A stretch of 64,000 nucleotides of DNA from Acanthochromis polyacanthus (Eukaryota; Chordata; Actinopteri; Pomacentridae), in the NCBI RefSeq assembly GCF_021347895.1, contig NC_067121.1:12721962-12785961 (forward strand), in the 5' to 3' direction. Below the pieces are notes generated by a model. It was not told the DNA's origin, ran no database searches, and was given only the letters and a program-made list of their open reading frames with translations. The position numbers and the translations under genes were made by a program. This document shows, piece by piece, positions 45,080-57,600 of this stretch. Every line of letters begins with the position of its first letter. Positions within the stretch are counted from its first letter, which is position 1.

Positions 45080-45860
45080 TCTTTGTTCATTTTAGCTCTC
45101 TGTGTCTTTTTTTGGTGACTTGGCTAATTTTCGCTCTGTGCTCCCTTCCAGTCTGGACTCCCGCTAGCTCGTGCCACCCTCTGGACTCACCAAGCTCAAG
45201 TCTCAGCTGTCCGTTGCCACTCCTGTCACATGGGCGCCATCCCCGTGTCAGGACCACTCACCCCCACCCCTTGTACTCCCTCAAGCCGTCTCCTGCCATG
45301 CCAAATGCCATGCCACCGTCTGTCTTTGTCACCCACTGAAGACTCACCGTCCCCCCGACTCAGTTTCCCCCATCAGTTCAGTTCCCAACTCTTGAGCCAC
45401 ACTCACTGTATTTTGCTTACTTGGTAGTATTGTGTGTTTTGGTTTCTGTATGCTCCAAAGGTTAGTATGGTGTTGCTCTACTTAGCGTAGATCGTAGGTT
45501 TGTATTGTTAGCGCAGCTTAGTGTAAGTTTAGTTTTTGTTTTCTTGAAAGTTTGTTCTTGTTATTCCATCATGTATCCCTTAGCTTTTCTACCTGGGTTG
45601 TACTCTGTGGGTTAGTCGTTCATTTTTCTGCTTTTGCTTTCAGTCTAGTGTGTTTTCTCCGCCGGGCTGAGAGGGTTTGTTCCCCTTTTCTGCCTTAATC
45701 AGCATACATGGTGACATTGTGTCACTTCAGTTTATAGTCCTTCTGCTAGCCTTGAAGTTCTGCATTGATATCATTTGTGCTGTAAATTAAAAACCTTGCA
45801 CTTCTACTTGTGTCTGGTGTTTCTCATACCCTGTGCCTCACTAGAGATCTGTAACAAATG
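45080..45860 (+). mobile_element. C/T-rich interspersed repeat
   Basis: C- and T-rich body (CTCGTGCCACCCTCTGGACT and similar), then a T/G-rich part and a 'gtaaattaaaaaccttgcac' tail. It is the same general family as the stretches near 32.1 and 61.9 kb. Short proline-rich frames are composition artefacts. Confidence 0.45.
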
Positions 45861-46245
45861 GCTTTGTAACCCTTTACAGACTGATAATTATCAGTGACTG
45901 TTTCGCATCTGTTAAATCTCTTTACAAAGTGGCATTATGCTGTTTTGAGACCCTTTAGCTACTTAACAATGACAGGTTCCATTTAATTTATTTTTATTAA
46001 TTATTTATCAAGCCTGACTGTAATCATACTCGGGTGTGGGTGGTGAAATTTAACCCCATTGCCAAATGAATGTGGTTGGCTGGTAGCTAATGGGGCAATT
46101 ACTTCAAATAGGAAAAGGTGGGGCTGCACAACATCCATCAAAACTGCATTTTGTTTCCCTGGGTTGCCTTTTAGAAGTACTTTGATCTGAAACCTTTGAA
46201 TGTGACAAATATGCAAATACTTTTTTCTACTGCACTATACTTGTG
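45861..46245. mobile_element. Decayed Tc1-like end
   Basis: The segment 'tgtaaccctttacagactgataattatcag' and the terminal 'gacaaatatgcaaatac…gcactata' are typical of non-coding ends of fish Tc1 elements. No transposase remains. Confidence 0.4.
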
Positions 46246-46459
46246 TAAATTATCTACATAATTCATGATTTTATAACTACAATGCAACCTTAAAGATATA
46301 AATGCACTGACACAAAACAAAAAGAAATGCACAATTTTGTTTTTGCTCCCATTTTTTCATAAGCTGAACTCAAAGATTTCTATGTACACATAAGGTCTAT
46401 TTCTCTCATTCACTAATTTCTCTAAATCTGTTAGTGACTCCTATGCTGAGATAATCCAT

Positions 46460-47600
46460 CCACCTCACAGGTGTGGCATATCAAGATTACATAAGATTAG
46501 ACATATTATTGCACAGGTGGGCCTTAGGCTGGCCACAATAAAAGGCCACTCTGAAATGTGCAGTTTCACACAGTGCAATGCCACAGCTGTTGCACGTTTT
46601 GAGGAAGCAAGTAATTGGCATGCTGACAGCAGGAATGTCCAGAGTTGTTGCACATGAATATGCATTTCTCTACCATAAGCTATCTCTAAAGACATTTCAG
46701 AGAATTTGCAGTACATACAACCAGCCTCACAACCGCAGACCATGTGCAACCACACCAGCCCAGCATCTTCACCTCCAAGATCGTCTGAGACCAGCCACTC
46801 GGACAGCTGCTGCAACAATTGGTTTTCATAACCAAAGAATTTCTGCACAAACTGTCAGAAACCATCTCCACGAAGCTTGTCTGCATGGTTGTTGTCCTCA
46901 TCGGGGTCTCAAACTGACTGCAGTTTGTTGTAGTAACCGACTTGAATGGGCGTATTTGATGGCGTCTGGCACTTTGGAGAGGTGTTCTGTTAATGGATGA
47001 ATTCCGGCTGTCACTGTACAGGGCATCATGTGGGTCAGCGGTTTGCTGATGCCAACATTGTGAATTGAGTGGCCTATGGTGGTGGTGAGGTTGTTGTATG
47101 GGCAGGCGTGTGTTATGGACAACGAACCGAGGTGCATTTTATTGATGGCATTTTGAGTGCACAGAGATACCATTGCGAGATCCTGAGGCCCATATTTGTG
47201 CCATTCATCCACGACCGTCACCTCATGTTGCAGCAGGATAATGCACGGCCCCATGTTGCGAGGATCTGTACTCAATTCCTGGAAGCTGAAAACATCCCAG
47301 TTCTTGCATGGTCAGCATACTTAACAGACATGTCACCTACGGAGCATGTTTGGGATGCTCTGGATTGGCATATACGACAGCGTGTACCAGTTTCTGCCAA
47401 TATCCAGCAAATTCGCACAGCCATTGGAGAGGAATGGACCAACATTCCACAGGCCACAATCAGGAACCTGATCAACTCTATGCGAAGGAGATGTGTTGCA
47501 CTGCGTGAGGCAAATGGTGGTCACCAGATACTGACTGGTTTTCTGACCCCCCCACCCCTTTCGCACGCCGGAGTCCAGTCTACTTTATACAAATGAACTG
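46460..47600 (+). pseudogene. Tc1/IS630-type transposase, degenerate
   Basis: Pieces in shifting frames follow the order of a Tc1-type transposase. There is an N-terminal helix-turn-helix (MLTAGMSRVVAHEYAFL, RISAQTVRNHLHEACLHG), then the first catalytic Asp region (LLMDEFRLSLYRA, about 47.0 kb), GGGEVVVWAGV, the second Asp in LQQDNARPHVARI (47.24 kb) and the Glu in SPTEHVWDALD (47.34 kb). The C-terminus is SMRRRCVALREANGGH. A stop and frame breaks near 46.98-47.06 kb inactivate it. All three acidic residues survive. Confidence 0.8.
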
Positions 47601-47699
47601 CGGCCCGCTCTGGGTAAACACACCAGATCGCAGCTGGAAACACACTGCAAGTGGCATGCTAGTCTGGTTGCGGTGCGTCCAAAACATCTAAACAGTCAG

Positions 47700-48330
47700 C
47701 ATCTCAACCATTGACGGGCGGGGGTCAAAATACCATCAGCCACAGAGCTACAGTTGATGTACCAGGCCAGCGGGGCGGGTACATAACCATAGGTGCTGCA
47801 ATCTCTGAGCCTGATGTGGTAACTCATATTCCAATAATTGGGCCATACAATACAGAGCATCTTGTCACCTTTTTTGACACTCTCTACAGGGATCTTGTCT
47901 CTAAACAAGAGAGGGGTCAAACTGGAGAGAACTTGCCAAAGTTTTTGATAGTTTGGGACAATGTCAGTTTCCATCGCTCCAGCATCATCAAGCAATGGTT
48001 TGCCACCCACAACAGGGTGATGCAGTTCCTCTCACCTTACTCCCTATTCCTTAAACCCACTGAGGAATTTTTCTCAGCATGGAGATGAAAAGTTGCAGGC
48101 CACATACACAGATGACACTTCTGGCTGCCGTGGACGCAGCGTGTGATGACATCACAGCAGATGCCTGCAGAGGCTGGAAAAGACACTAAAAGATTCTTTT
48201 CATGCTGCATTGCAAGAGAAGATATTCGTTGTGATGTGGATAAGAATTTGTGGTCCAACAGACAGGAACGTCAGGTGCAGGAAGACTGCACTGTAATTCC
48301 TACAGCACTGCATGTAGAGTTTTCCCTAAG
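47700..48330 (+). pseudogene. IS630-like DDE_3 transposase fragment
   Basis: A second, different DDE transposase piece directly follows. It shows HRATVDVPGQRGGYITIGAA, IIGPYNTEHLVTFFDTLYRD, the second catalytic Asp in VWDNVSFHRS and the Glu in KPTEEFFSAWRWKV-like sequence after one break. It then ends REDIRCDVDKNLWSN. The N-terminal DNA-binding half is missing. Stops occur near 48.09 kb. Confidence 0.7.
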
Positions 48331-49260
48331 GAGACTGTCTTTATGTTTACTTTTGTTTTTTTGTTTTTTCTTTGTGCTTTGCAGTATAGTATTTTCTCTT
48401 TCTGTATTGCAGTGATGTGGTCTGTCAACAAATTACAGGAAAAGCGTAAATGTGAATCTTGTCCAGTCTCTTGCAATCAATTTCCCGCATACACTAAGGT
48501 GTAACTTACAATAATTGTCATCAAAACTTTAGCCATAGTTTACATCAGAACATCCCTCCAGAGTGCACTGTTGTAATGACAACATGACTAAGCAATTTGA
48601 TTGTTTTATCCATACGAAAGGACTTGTCATTTTGATGACACTGACATATTCATTGACACAGATATTTGCTTTTGACAGATGAACTAAGGATTCTGAACAA
48701 GCAACTGGCTTTTGCAGGTAATCCATGGCGTTTTGCTATTTGTATGAATTGTTTAGAGAAATGTACTTCCTGTTTTGTGAAAAACTGTAAGTTCAGGTCA
48801 TGAACAGTGGGAGCAAAAACAAAAGTGTTGTGTTTATATTTTTGGTCAGTGAAGTAGTAATCAGAACCTGGCCAAGGTATTAGTATATCCATAATATCTT
48901 GTCATGTCTCAGAGGAGTCTAACCAACTGTTTATTTAAAACAGGTTATTAATACGAACCAGTATGATTCAAAAACAAAACAAGGTGCATGTAATACCTAT
49001 TCCTTTCCTCCCTCTTTTGTTGCATGCACTGAGGCTGCCTATCAATCTTCAAATTGAGTATACAATTAATGAAATTAGAGTTGTTGAAAGTACAGAAAGA
49101 ATTCTAACATAAAAACAAAAAAATTCTAACCAAAAAAAATCTAATAAAAAAAAGAGAGAGAGATTTCTGGTAAGACAGCAGAAACAACTGAGTCAATTCT
49201 CCCCTTTTTTCACAATCACAGACTTCTCTAAAATGTAATTTTTTATTTGAAATGGTAATA
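48331..49260. other. Downstream flank of the erg channel gene
   Basis: A/T-rich with T- and A-runs. It could hold 3' UTR or an unrecognised final exon of the channel gene, but no polyadenylation signal can be assigned with confidence. Confidence 0.35.
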
Positions 49261-49266
49261 AAAGGC

Positions 49267-49843
49267 TTACTGTACCTGTGAAAATGAGGCTAAGTCCTGT
49301 GTCTGAACAGAAAGGACTGGCTTTTCAAGCTTCTCTTGGAGCTGTGGAGTTACAGTGGTGATGGGGGACAGTAAGCATGATAAATGTGTGGATGACACAA
49401 GGTGACGTCCTGTCTGAGGAAGAATAGAGGAAGAAGACTGGGAGGAGTTTTGAGAATGGGTTGGAGACGTGAAAGGGTTTTGGGGGAAACTGGGGGCAGA
49501 GAGTAGTGATTGATATAAAGAAGACTGGAGGGATGAAGTATCAATGAGAGGGGGTAAGTCAAAACGATTGCCAGAGGATTCACAACTGAAAGAATTTGAT
49601 TCCAGAAGTTGAAGTGCTTGATCTTGGCTTTCATTGGGCTGCTGGGAGTTGATGGCTGATGACTTTTCTGTGGGGTAGGAGGGGGTTGGAGTGCCAGTTC
49701 TGAATCCAGTAGAGGACAGGATGGGGGAAAAGGGTTCATTAGGTGTTGATGTCAGGGTGCTATAGGAAGGTGGGATTGTTTGCATCTGCCTTTGAAGAAG
49801 CTGCATAATGATCCCTATGTCTGCTGACATACGAGACTCCAAC
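49267..49843 (-). CDS. kcnh2/6-like: erg-type K+ channel (KCNH2/6/7), distal C-terminal exon
   Basis: The exon begins after TTTTCTAG, at 49843, with LESRMSADIGIIMQLLQRQM. That is the C-terminal coiled coil of erg channels (in human KCNH2 [20 protein letters not shown]). It continues as an S/P/Q-rich tail. This coiled coil supports tetramer assembly in the membrane. The frame joins in phase with the exon at 51852 (…HQIS-K-LES…). The open frame ends at a TAA at 49267, but a GT (CACAG/GTACAG) just before it leaves open a further exon; the usual HGSDPG ending is not seen here. Intact in this exon. Confidence 0.85.
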
Positions 49844-49934
49844 CTAGAAAACACAAACATCAATTAGTGTACAGTCAACCAAGATTCATTTGTTCAGTTC
49901 AGACAGGGCATAGTTCTGACACTCAGGAGGAGGG

Positions 49935-50185
49935 AGTACGATGATATGGGGCTTCATGAGTCCAAATGGGAGATGTCATTTATATGGAACCAAGAATGCC
50001 AGCAGATATATCAAAATATTGTCTGACAAGATGACTTCAAGTTTCCAAAGGCTGAGCAGAAGAGTAGTTCAGTATGGTAATGATCCAAAACACACTGCCA
50101 AACTCACACAAGAGTTTCTAAATAAGAAACAAAATTAAAACTATGACTTGGCCAAGTATGTCACCTGACTTGAATTTATTTCAGA
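49935..50185 (+). pseudogene. Tc1 transposase fragment in the erg gene
   Basis: MIWGFMSPNGRCHLYGTKNA … ILSDKMTSSFQRLSRR … [15 protein letters not shown] follows the central Tc1 transposase blocks. The second catalytic Asp (QQDNDPKH in active copies) is replaced: the text reads YGNDPKH. Truncated on both sides; directly followed by an L2-like piece. Confidence 0.75.
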
Positions 50186-50840
50186 CGACAGAACAGTGCT
50201 CAGCCTCATTAGTTACCACAATGAGACTGCATACAGGGAGGAAGTTGAACAGCTGGCAGCATGGTGCAATAACAATAACCTGGTTCTCAACACACACACA
50301 AAAAAACATTAAATAAAAAAAAAGTAGACTTCAGCAAATCTGGAGAGCTCAGCCACCCCCACTCTTGATTTGTAGCAGGAGGTGGAGAGGGACTCAAGCT
50401 TCAAATTCCTGGGAATGACTGTGACAGAGGACTTGTCTTGGGGGAAATACACGACCCTGGCCATTAAGAAGGCACAGCAACGTCTATTCTTCCTAAGGAA
50501 GCTTAACTGGACAAAGTTCTCACTAATGCTGAACATCTACCACTGTGCTGTGGAAAGTGTGCATATGGACTACTGGTGTAGTTTTCCAGCTGTTCCAAGT
50601 CTGATCTGCAGGCTCTTCAGTGAGTAGTAAAATAATTGGAAAAGCTTTCCATTGCTATCCACTCTCTTCACTTCACACTGTCGGCACAGAGTCCAAAACA
50701 TCCTCTATCATCCATCACACACAGCACACCATTTATACTACCTACTCCCCTCCAGGAAAACATACAGATCCATATGAGCCAAAACTACCAGACCTGTCCA
50801 CAGCTTATACCCCTAAGCAGTCAGGATGCTGAATGAAGAC
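50185..50840 (+). pseudogene. L2/Maui-like LINE reverse transcriptase fragment
   Basis: Pieces DDRTVLSLISYHNETAYREE, VEQLAAWCNNNNLVLNT, FKFLGMTVTEDLSWGKYTTL, KKAQQRLFFLRKLNW and LNIYHCAVESV follow the C-terminal part of an L2-group reverse transcriptase, starting at the catalytic ADD motif. A frame break occurs near 50.3 kb and more after 50.6 kb. Dead copy in an intron or 3' flank of the channel gene. Confidence 0.7.
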
Positions 50841-51620
50841 CCCCCATGATGGGACAGTCGAACCACTTCGCAAAGTCTTCTCCAGGACATCCCAAAGATT
50901 CTCAGTGGGGGTGAGGTCTGGACTCTATGGAGGCCAATCCATGTGTGAAAATGATGTTTCATGCTCCCTGAACCACTCATTCACAATGTGAGCCCCATGA
51001 ATCCTGGCATTCATCATCAGGGAAGAAAAAGTCCATTGATGGAAAGACCTGGCCATTCAGTATATTCATCTAGTCAGCTGACCTCATTCTTTTGGAACAT
51101 GACATTGCTGATTCTGACCAACCCTAGATCATAATCCTAACCCCCACAGGCTAGTAGGCACTGGCCCTGGTGAGGGCATCACTTCATCTGCCTCTCTTCT
51201 TGCAATGATGTGCCCATCACTTTGGAGCAGGGTAAATCAAGACTCATCAGACAGCATGATGGACCACATTTGTTCCTCGAAGAAGATGGTTCACCACTGT
51301 CCTTCTGAGGTTTTAATGATGCTTTGGCTGGTTCTTAACCTGATTTTAGTAGTTTCAGCAATCTCCTTTGTAGTTTCTTTGCATGACGTGGGCCAATAAT
51401 TTGACCCTTCTGAGACAGATTGATATCCTTTCCATGACCATAGGATATGTCTTCTGACATGGTTGTTTAAGAAATGAGAAGCTCTTCATTGCATCACCTA
51501 GGGTTAAATAAGTTGCTGCCAGCTGAAACATATTCATCACTGCAGTAATTATTCAATATAAGGCACTTACCTATTTGCTTAGTTAAGTCCATGTAGAGAC
51601 ATATTTTTGGCCAGGCAGTG
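50840..51620 (-). mobile_element. Internally deleted Tc1 element
   Basis: The right end TTTTTGGCCAGGCAGTGTA is the inverse of the common TACACTGCCTGGCCAAAAA Tc1 terminus. Minus-strand pieces MSEDISYGHGKDINLSQKGQ and following give the N-terminus of the transposase. Farther left, sequence equivalent to its catalytic part is present in decayed form. No complete frame. Confidence 0.72.
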
Positions 51621-51851
51621 TAAAATATTCTATTTTATCAAATGCAATTAATTAAAAGCAGGAATTGTCTAGTTTGTAGTAACTGAACAAATAACCTAGA
51701 CCTAAGGTAGAAAGCTGGGCAAGGTACTGATGTAAGAAGTAATTATTAAGTGCTTTCATCCTTTGTTTGTGTTTTACTTCAAATCTGATGTAAATGCAAA
51801 GCTGTCGTCTCTACAGGTGAAAAAAATGCCTTGAAAAGCTCTGTGACTCAC

Positions 51852-52104
51852 TTGCTTATTTGATGCTGCAGTTCCTCCAGCCTGTTCTCCAAATCCATCT
51901 TCTTTCTCCAAGACATGACAGAAGGAGGAGAAAAGTGAGGTGTGGGACTGAAGGAACAAGGCGACGACGAGTGGAGGTAAGCGAAGTGCTGGGAGGCAGG
52001 CTGCGTTGGAGGATGAGAGTTCAGACTGCGTGAGCGCGACACCTTCTGGTGTCTCTGGTCCTCCCCACTCTCTGCACCCCAGAGTGTAAAGATGTTAGAT
52101 ACTT
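51852..52104 (-). CDS. kcnh2/6-like: erg-type K+ channel, exon with SNIF motif
   Basis: Starts after TGGATTTTCAG. It encodes EVSNIFTLWGAESGEDQRHQ, equivalent to the SNIFSFWGDSRGRQYQ segment of KCNH2, then an S/P-rich linker and ENRLEELQHQISK, the beginning of the C-terminal coiled coil. The donor AA/GTGAGT at 51851 joins in phase to the next exon. The upstream phase fits the 52228 donor. No stop codons. Confidence 0.88.
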
Positions 52105-52227
52105 CTGAAAATCCACACAGTACAGGACACAAAAATCTCGATGGGGCTGTCATCATCACTTACAAAGTTTTTGTTTTGTTTATATATTTTTTCCTTCTCA
52201 TTTTTGCCTTGCATGCATGTTTAACAC

Positions 52228-52379
52228 CTACCTCCTGCAATAGAGTTTTTGGTCTTCTCTCTCCATTCAGTCTCAAGGCATCTTGTAGTACTTGTGACAG
52301 TTGCACTAATGGGGTTCTGGGGGGACCAGTTATCTCTGAATCCTCCTTGTCATCCTCACTGGAGAACACAGTGTCATAT
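52228..52379 (-). CDS. kcnh2/6-like: erg-type K+ channel, linker exon
   Basis: Between ATTTATGCTTCTGTAG-type acceptor sequence and GTAG/GTGTTA. Encodes YDTVFSSEDDKEDSEITGPP followed by RTPLVQLSQVLQDALRLNGE, an acidic then helical part of the cytoplasmic tail. Its 5' phase needs two bases from the preceding exon, while the exon at 59504 supplies one. A small exon in between has therefore probably been missed, or one border is wrong. Confidence 0.75.
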
Positions 52380-52384
52380 CTACA

Positions 52385-53210
52385 GAAGCATTTATTTTAG
52401 AGTTTTCTTTTGTAATGTGAAATATACAGAATAATTGATTAATAATAATAAATAATAAATAATTAATTTTATTAGAGTTGAACAAAATGCAATGTCTTAC
52501 AATGTATGTTTATGGTCATTTTTATTGCAGTCGCCCCACAGTTCCCAGTTATTGGGCTTTCTTCTACATGTGTACACTGCACTCTGCCTCCTAATTGTGA
52601 TGTTGTCACCTGGAAGATAGTGTAGAATAGAATATCTCTACCACTGCAATTTGCAACAAAGAAATGAAAAGAAAAAAAGAAAGATGGCACAAACAATAAC
52701 TGAGTTTTTATTTGAGAAAAAAACAAACAAACAAAAAACTCTTGACATTGCTAGGGACTAACCAGGCATGAAGGGCTTCTGCAACTCTCAAAAAAATCCA
52801 AGGTAAAATTTCCTTTGAAATATATAGTACAAAAAATGGCATGCTTAAGATGTTTACAGCCGTATCCATTAGACACTGCCATCAAGGAGGCATCTGATTT
52901 GCCTCAAATACATTCTGCAGCCCTACAATAACTCTAAACATACAGCCAGAGAAAAAGACATCTCAAACACAGTCTACACAGACTACAGACCACATGTAGG
53001 AACATCCACTGCAAACCATGCCTCCAACTATGTCAAACCAAAATGTAAAATATCTAAAATGCTACAATCTCAGAAGACAGACTTGGAAAAAAAAGTAACC
53101 TTCCCCTATTTTCACCCTGCTACTCTGCAATTAGGGTCCTTCTCATAATCCTTCCCCTCACCCTTCTCTTTCTAAACAACTCAAGGCCAGTTACAGCCAG
53201 TGTATGACAA
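52385..53210. other. erg intron, unassigned
   Basis: Contains an AAT-type run (about 52440-52465) and A-rich sequence; no repeat family recognised. Confidence 0.35.
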
Positions 53211-53214
53211 CAGC

Positions 53215-54185
53215 AAATTTTGTTGTCTTTTATGAAATGTTGTTTCCTAAAATGTTGAGTTTTCTGTTTGTTGCATTTTGTGAAATGTTGTTGTGTCTCA
53301 AAAATGTTTTGCAAAAAACACAAAAACACTGTCAATTGTTTTGTGTTTTGCATCTTTGTGTTTTGTGAAATATCACTGTCTCTTCTGAAATGTTGCTATG
53401 TTTTCTGTTTTGATGTTTTGCTTTGTGAAATGCTGCCTTTTCTCAGATGTGTTATGTTTGTAACATGCGTTTGAGTATTGTGAAATGATGTGTTTTCTAA
53501 AATGCTGTAATTTCAGTTTTGATGTGTCTATTGCAATGTTGCTTTTATTTTTGTTGTGTTTCAAAAATATGTTTTCTGGTTTAAATTTACTTGTCTTTTC
53601 CAAAATATTGTGAAGCGTTGTTGTATTTTCAAAAATGTTGTGTTTTCTGTTTTGTTATGCTTCCTAAAGCGGTTTTGTGATTTTTCAAATGTCCTGGTTT
53701 TTGCTATGTTTAGTTTTGTTAAATATTGTTGCAATATGTGTTGTCTTTTCTAAACTGTTGCTGTTGTTTTCTCTTTTGTTGTTGTGCTTTGTGAAATGTG
53801 TTTTGTAAAATGTTGTGGTTTAAATTTTGTTGTCTTTTGTGAAAATACTTTTGTGAAGTGTTGTATTTTTAAAAAATGTTTATTTTTTTTATTTTTGAAA
53901 TATTGTTGCGATTTGTGAAATGTAATGTGTTTTCTAAAATGTTGCTGTGGTCTCTGTTTTGTTGCGCTTTGTAAAATGCTGTCTTTTCTAAAATGTATTA
54001 TGTTTCATGAAATGTATTTGTGTATTGTGAAATGTTTTTTCTAACATGCCTTAGTTTCAGTTTTGTTGTTTAATGAAATTTGGAGTTTTATATTTTGTTG
54101 TTGTGTTTCAAAAAATGTGTTTTTTGTTTTGCTGTGCTTTGTGAAATGTTGTTTTCTGTGAAATGTGTTTTCCAAAATGTTGCTA
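53215..54185. repeat. Decayed TG-rich minisatellite in an erg intron
   Basis: About 25 diverged copies of a phrase like TTTTGTGAAATGTTGTGTTT followed by TCTAAAATGTTG, with variable spacing of about 30-55 bp. Plus strand is T/G-rich, so the transcribed RNA is A/C-rich. Reading frames in it are composition artefacts. Confidence 0.75.
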
Positions 54186-54602
54186 GATTTTTTTCTATTG
54201 GATAATACTGCTGCACAGCATTGCTACCTGTAAATATCACAGTATAGTGGGCCAGCTTACAAATTCTAGAAAGTTAACTCACATTTGCTTTCTAAAACTA
54301 AATTCAAAGATTTTCTCACTAAGCAAATAAATTTCTTCTTCAAAATTGATGACATGCCTGATATCGGTAGTGTCATACTACGGGATTCTTTCAAGGCTTA
54401 TTTACATGGGCAGATTATTTCATTTGTATCCCATTTTTTTAAAAAGTAGGGCTCTCTAAATTAGCAGAACTTTTAGATGAAATCCACATATAAGATGCTA
54501 AATATGGCACTAACCCTCCAGCTGTGTTATATAAAAATAATATTACAGTTACAGTCTCAATATGATTTGTTATCAACAACCAACTGGCCAATGGGAGCAC
54601 AG

Positions 54603-57600
54603 GTATGGAGCCATAATGCTGACAGTAAGTTTTGGCATTGAAAAATGTTGAATTGAAAGCGAAAATACAAACATTGAAAAAACTCAATATTTTTTAAGGA
54701 TATTTTTTGTATTATGATGTGTTTTACAATGCCAATCTTTAGATTTTTTTTTACAATCTATTTATTTTTTTCATATTTCACAGGTTTTCAGTTTCAACAT
54801 TCTGATTTTCAGTTACAGTTTTCTTGTTTCAAGTTTCAATCTTAATGGCAGTGTTTTCGCGTGAGCGGCGGGGGCTGGGGGGGTGGGGGGTGGGGGGCTT
54901 ATAGCACGAGAACGCGCTTCTTGGTTTGGAGGAAAGGGGACAGCCAGGAGATTGCACTGTGCTGGCTAACGCCATTTTCGTTTGACCAAGCATGGATCAG
55001 AGTTCACCTGGACCTGGGAGTTTGAAAACACCAGTAAAGCCTCATTTCCACCAAGGGAACCGGATGAGAACCATTGGTTCAAGGTGACGGCCGGTGCGGG
55101 TCTCGTTCAAGTCTCGTACCGCTGAAAATCCCATTTGCTTTTCCACTGGCTATTAGCCGATTTGCGACAGCGTCGTTGTGTCACCACAAGACGTCAGTAC
55201 GTCACTTTATCGTAGCCACGGGTAACGGCGATTACGTTTGAGAAGACAGGTAACTGTCAGAGATGTTTTGATTCTTAACGGTGAACGTGTTAGCGTTAGC
55301 TAAGCTACTTAGCCTCAAATACGTTTGCTTCCATTACATAGCGGTTAAACAAATGCAATAAATTGATGATAGTATCTATATTTACCTTTATAGATTGTCA
55401 GAGGTCAGCTGTTGTCTGGGAACATCCGTGATCACGCTATTGGTGGGACACAACGGTACCGGATTTCAGCTGAAGTCTGCTGTTCTGTCCAAACTGTCAT
55501 GAGACATTTTTATTTTGATATACCCTTCACTGCTGTTAGCTTTTGTTCTAATAAATTGTTTGAGATGATGAAATCACTATTGCATGTTTCTACTTAAATG
55601 CCCTACCTTCATGATTTAATATCACCATAGCATTAATTTTTACAATTTCCATAAATATCACCTGAAAGTTGAGTAACTTTTTGTGAGTAATGTATGTAGA
55701 CATGTAATGTAAGCACACTTAAATAATATATCTGCTGCAGTAGTGCAGTTTATCTAGCTTGGTGTGACATATGTTGTAAGAAACAACATATGTTGCTGAT
55801 ATGTTTCAGATTGAAATCTGCTTGAAAAGCACAACTGATTATCTGTCAAAATGTGTGTACGTAGAAGTGTGCACTTAACACTGAATAAAATCTCTGTAGA
55901 TTATAGACAAAACACACATCTATCATCACAAATATATTTGTATTCACCCAAAGAGCAAAAGTAAAATACCAGTGTACTTAAATAGCTAAGAAGGAAAACA
56001 ATTTACAAAAAATATGATTATTTTTTCTAAAAAAGGCAGGAATAGTGGACAATGCAGTTTATTTCTGTCACAGTCGCTCCAGCACTCCAGCCAAGGTGTT
56101 TGAATTTTCATCCGTCCTCTGGATGTTCTGGAGCAGGGCAGTGGTCAGGTCTCGGTGTCTTCAGATCTGTTCCAAGAACCGTTCCTCTGACGTCTCCAGA
56201 TACTGCAGCAGATCCACAGCAGCTTCCTGCTTCCTTTATCCTTTCATAAAGCACCCAAGCAGCATTAGTTGTCAGTAATTATTTTCTATATTCATGAACA
56301 CAGTTAACTTAAAATAAATGTTGTACTTTGTGATTTTAGGATGGGTTAAAAGATAACATATTGATCATGTTGATGTCTGCGTAGTCTAAACAAATCTTAC
56401 TTGATTTGGTGTGTTGAGAGGACGGCATGGAAGAGCTGCAAGAGGGAACCGGTAAGCTGAAGAGTAGTGATCCTGGTAACTGGACCTCATCATCCAAGGC
56501 CGACAACTAAATAAAATTAACAAGAAATTTTGTTGATAGCATGTGTAATTTAAAACCATTTTCTCCATTAATTATTAATTTGTCCATACGATGTTAGAAA
56601 ATGTTAACAAAAATGCCTGTAATAATTTCCAGCAGTGCTAAATGCCTTGATATATTTGAGCAACAACTAAAAACCCTCAAAGAAATCTGTGTATAAGAAA
56701 TGAATGCAATTAATTTCCACATCTGCAAAGCTGGAAAATCACAGAACAATCAGCATTTTACCTTGAAATTATAAAAAATAGCTGCACATTACCAGTATTC
56801 CTCACTTCATTGTGTTAATATGATCTTTTGAATAAGTTTTAGACTCGTATTAATAATGTTAAACAGTTTGTTGGTTCTTCAAGGGAAATTTCAATGATTA
56901 TCATATAGTTCAGCAATATGATTAATGGGTCATTGTGTAACAACATGGGAGGTTCTGAATACAGGTCTGGTAATGAAATATTGCTGCTGCTTTTCTCAGG
57001 TTTTAAAAGACGTTTTTCATAGCGTGTTAGCTTAGCAGCGGCTAACTGGTTAGCAAACAATAGTCGACCTCTGATCACTGATCCTGTGTCCGGGCCACGT
57101 TAGCTGGCGCAATGTTCATAATATTGACGTGGGAGTGTTGTAGCTAGCGTATTCATAGTCGGTTAACAGCAGGGTGTTTGAGAAATAAAACTTACCAGGA
57201 TCAAGGTCGGTCGTCTGTTCGGCGGCCTGCATCAACTCCTGCTCAGCTGTGGAGTTCAGGGACCCGGTTGGAATCACGGAATGCAGCCGGTCAAAATGGG
57301 GGCTCTTTTTGGCCAAAAACTGCTGCATCCCGGCCGCCTTTTCTGGTCCTTGTAGTCATTTTTGAGCTTTTTAGTTTGTTGAGGAGTTAGTCAGGCTCCG
57401 TTCATACAGCTGTAGCCATCTCCCACTGGATTGTTTCGAACACTGGTGTGGTCCAAGAGGCACCCTCTAACTTCCAGTGAATTTCATATGAAGACCACAG
57501 TTCCAGGAAGCTTTGAGTCTCCTCCTCAGACCGTTGCTGTTTGGATTTTGCTTCTATATTTACCGGTTTTTAAAACACAAACACTGAACATTACTGCTAC

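Noticed and set aside
48650..48892. Possible last exon of the erg gene
   Set aside because: No similarity to erg C-termini and no clear acceptor in phase with the preceding exon.
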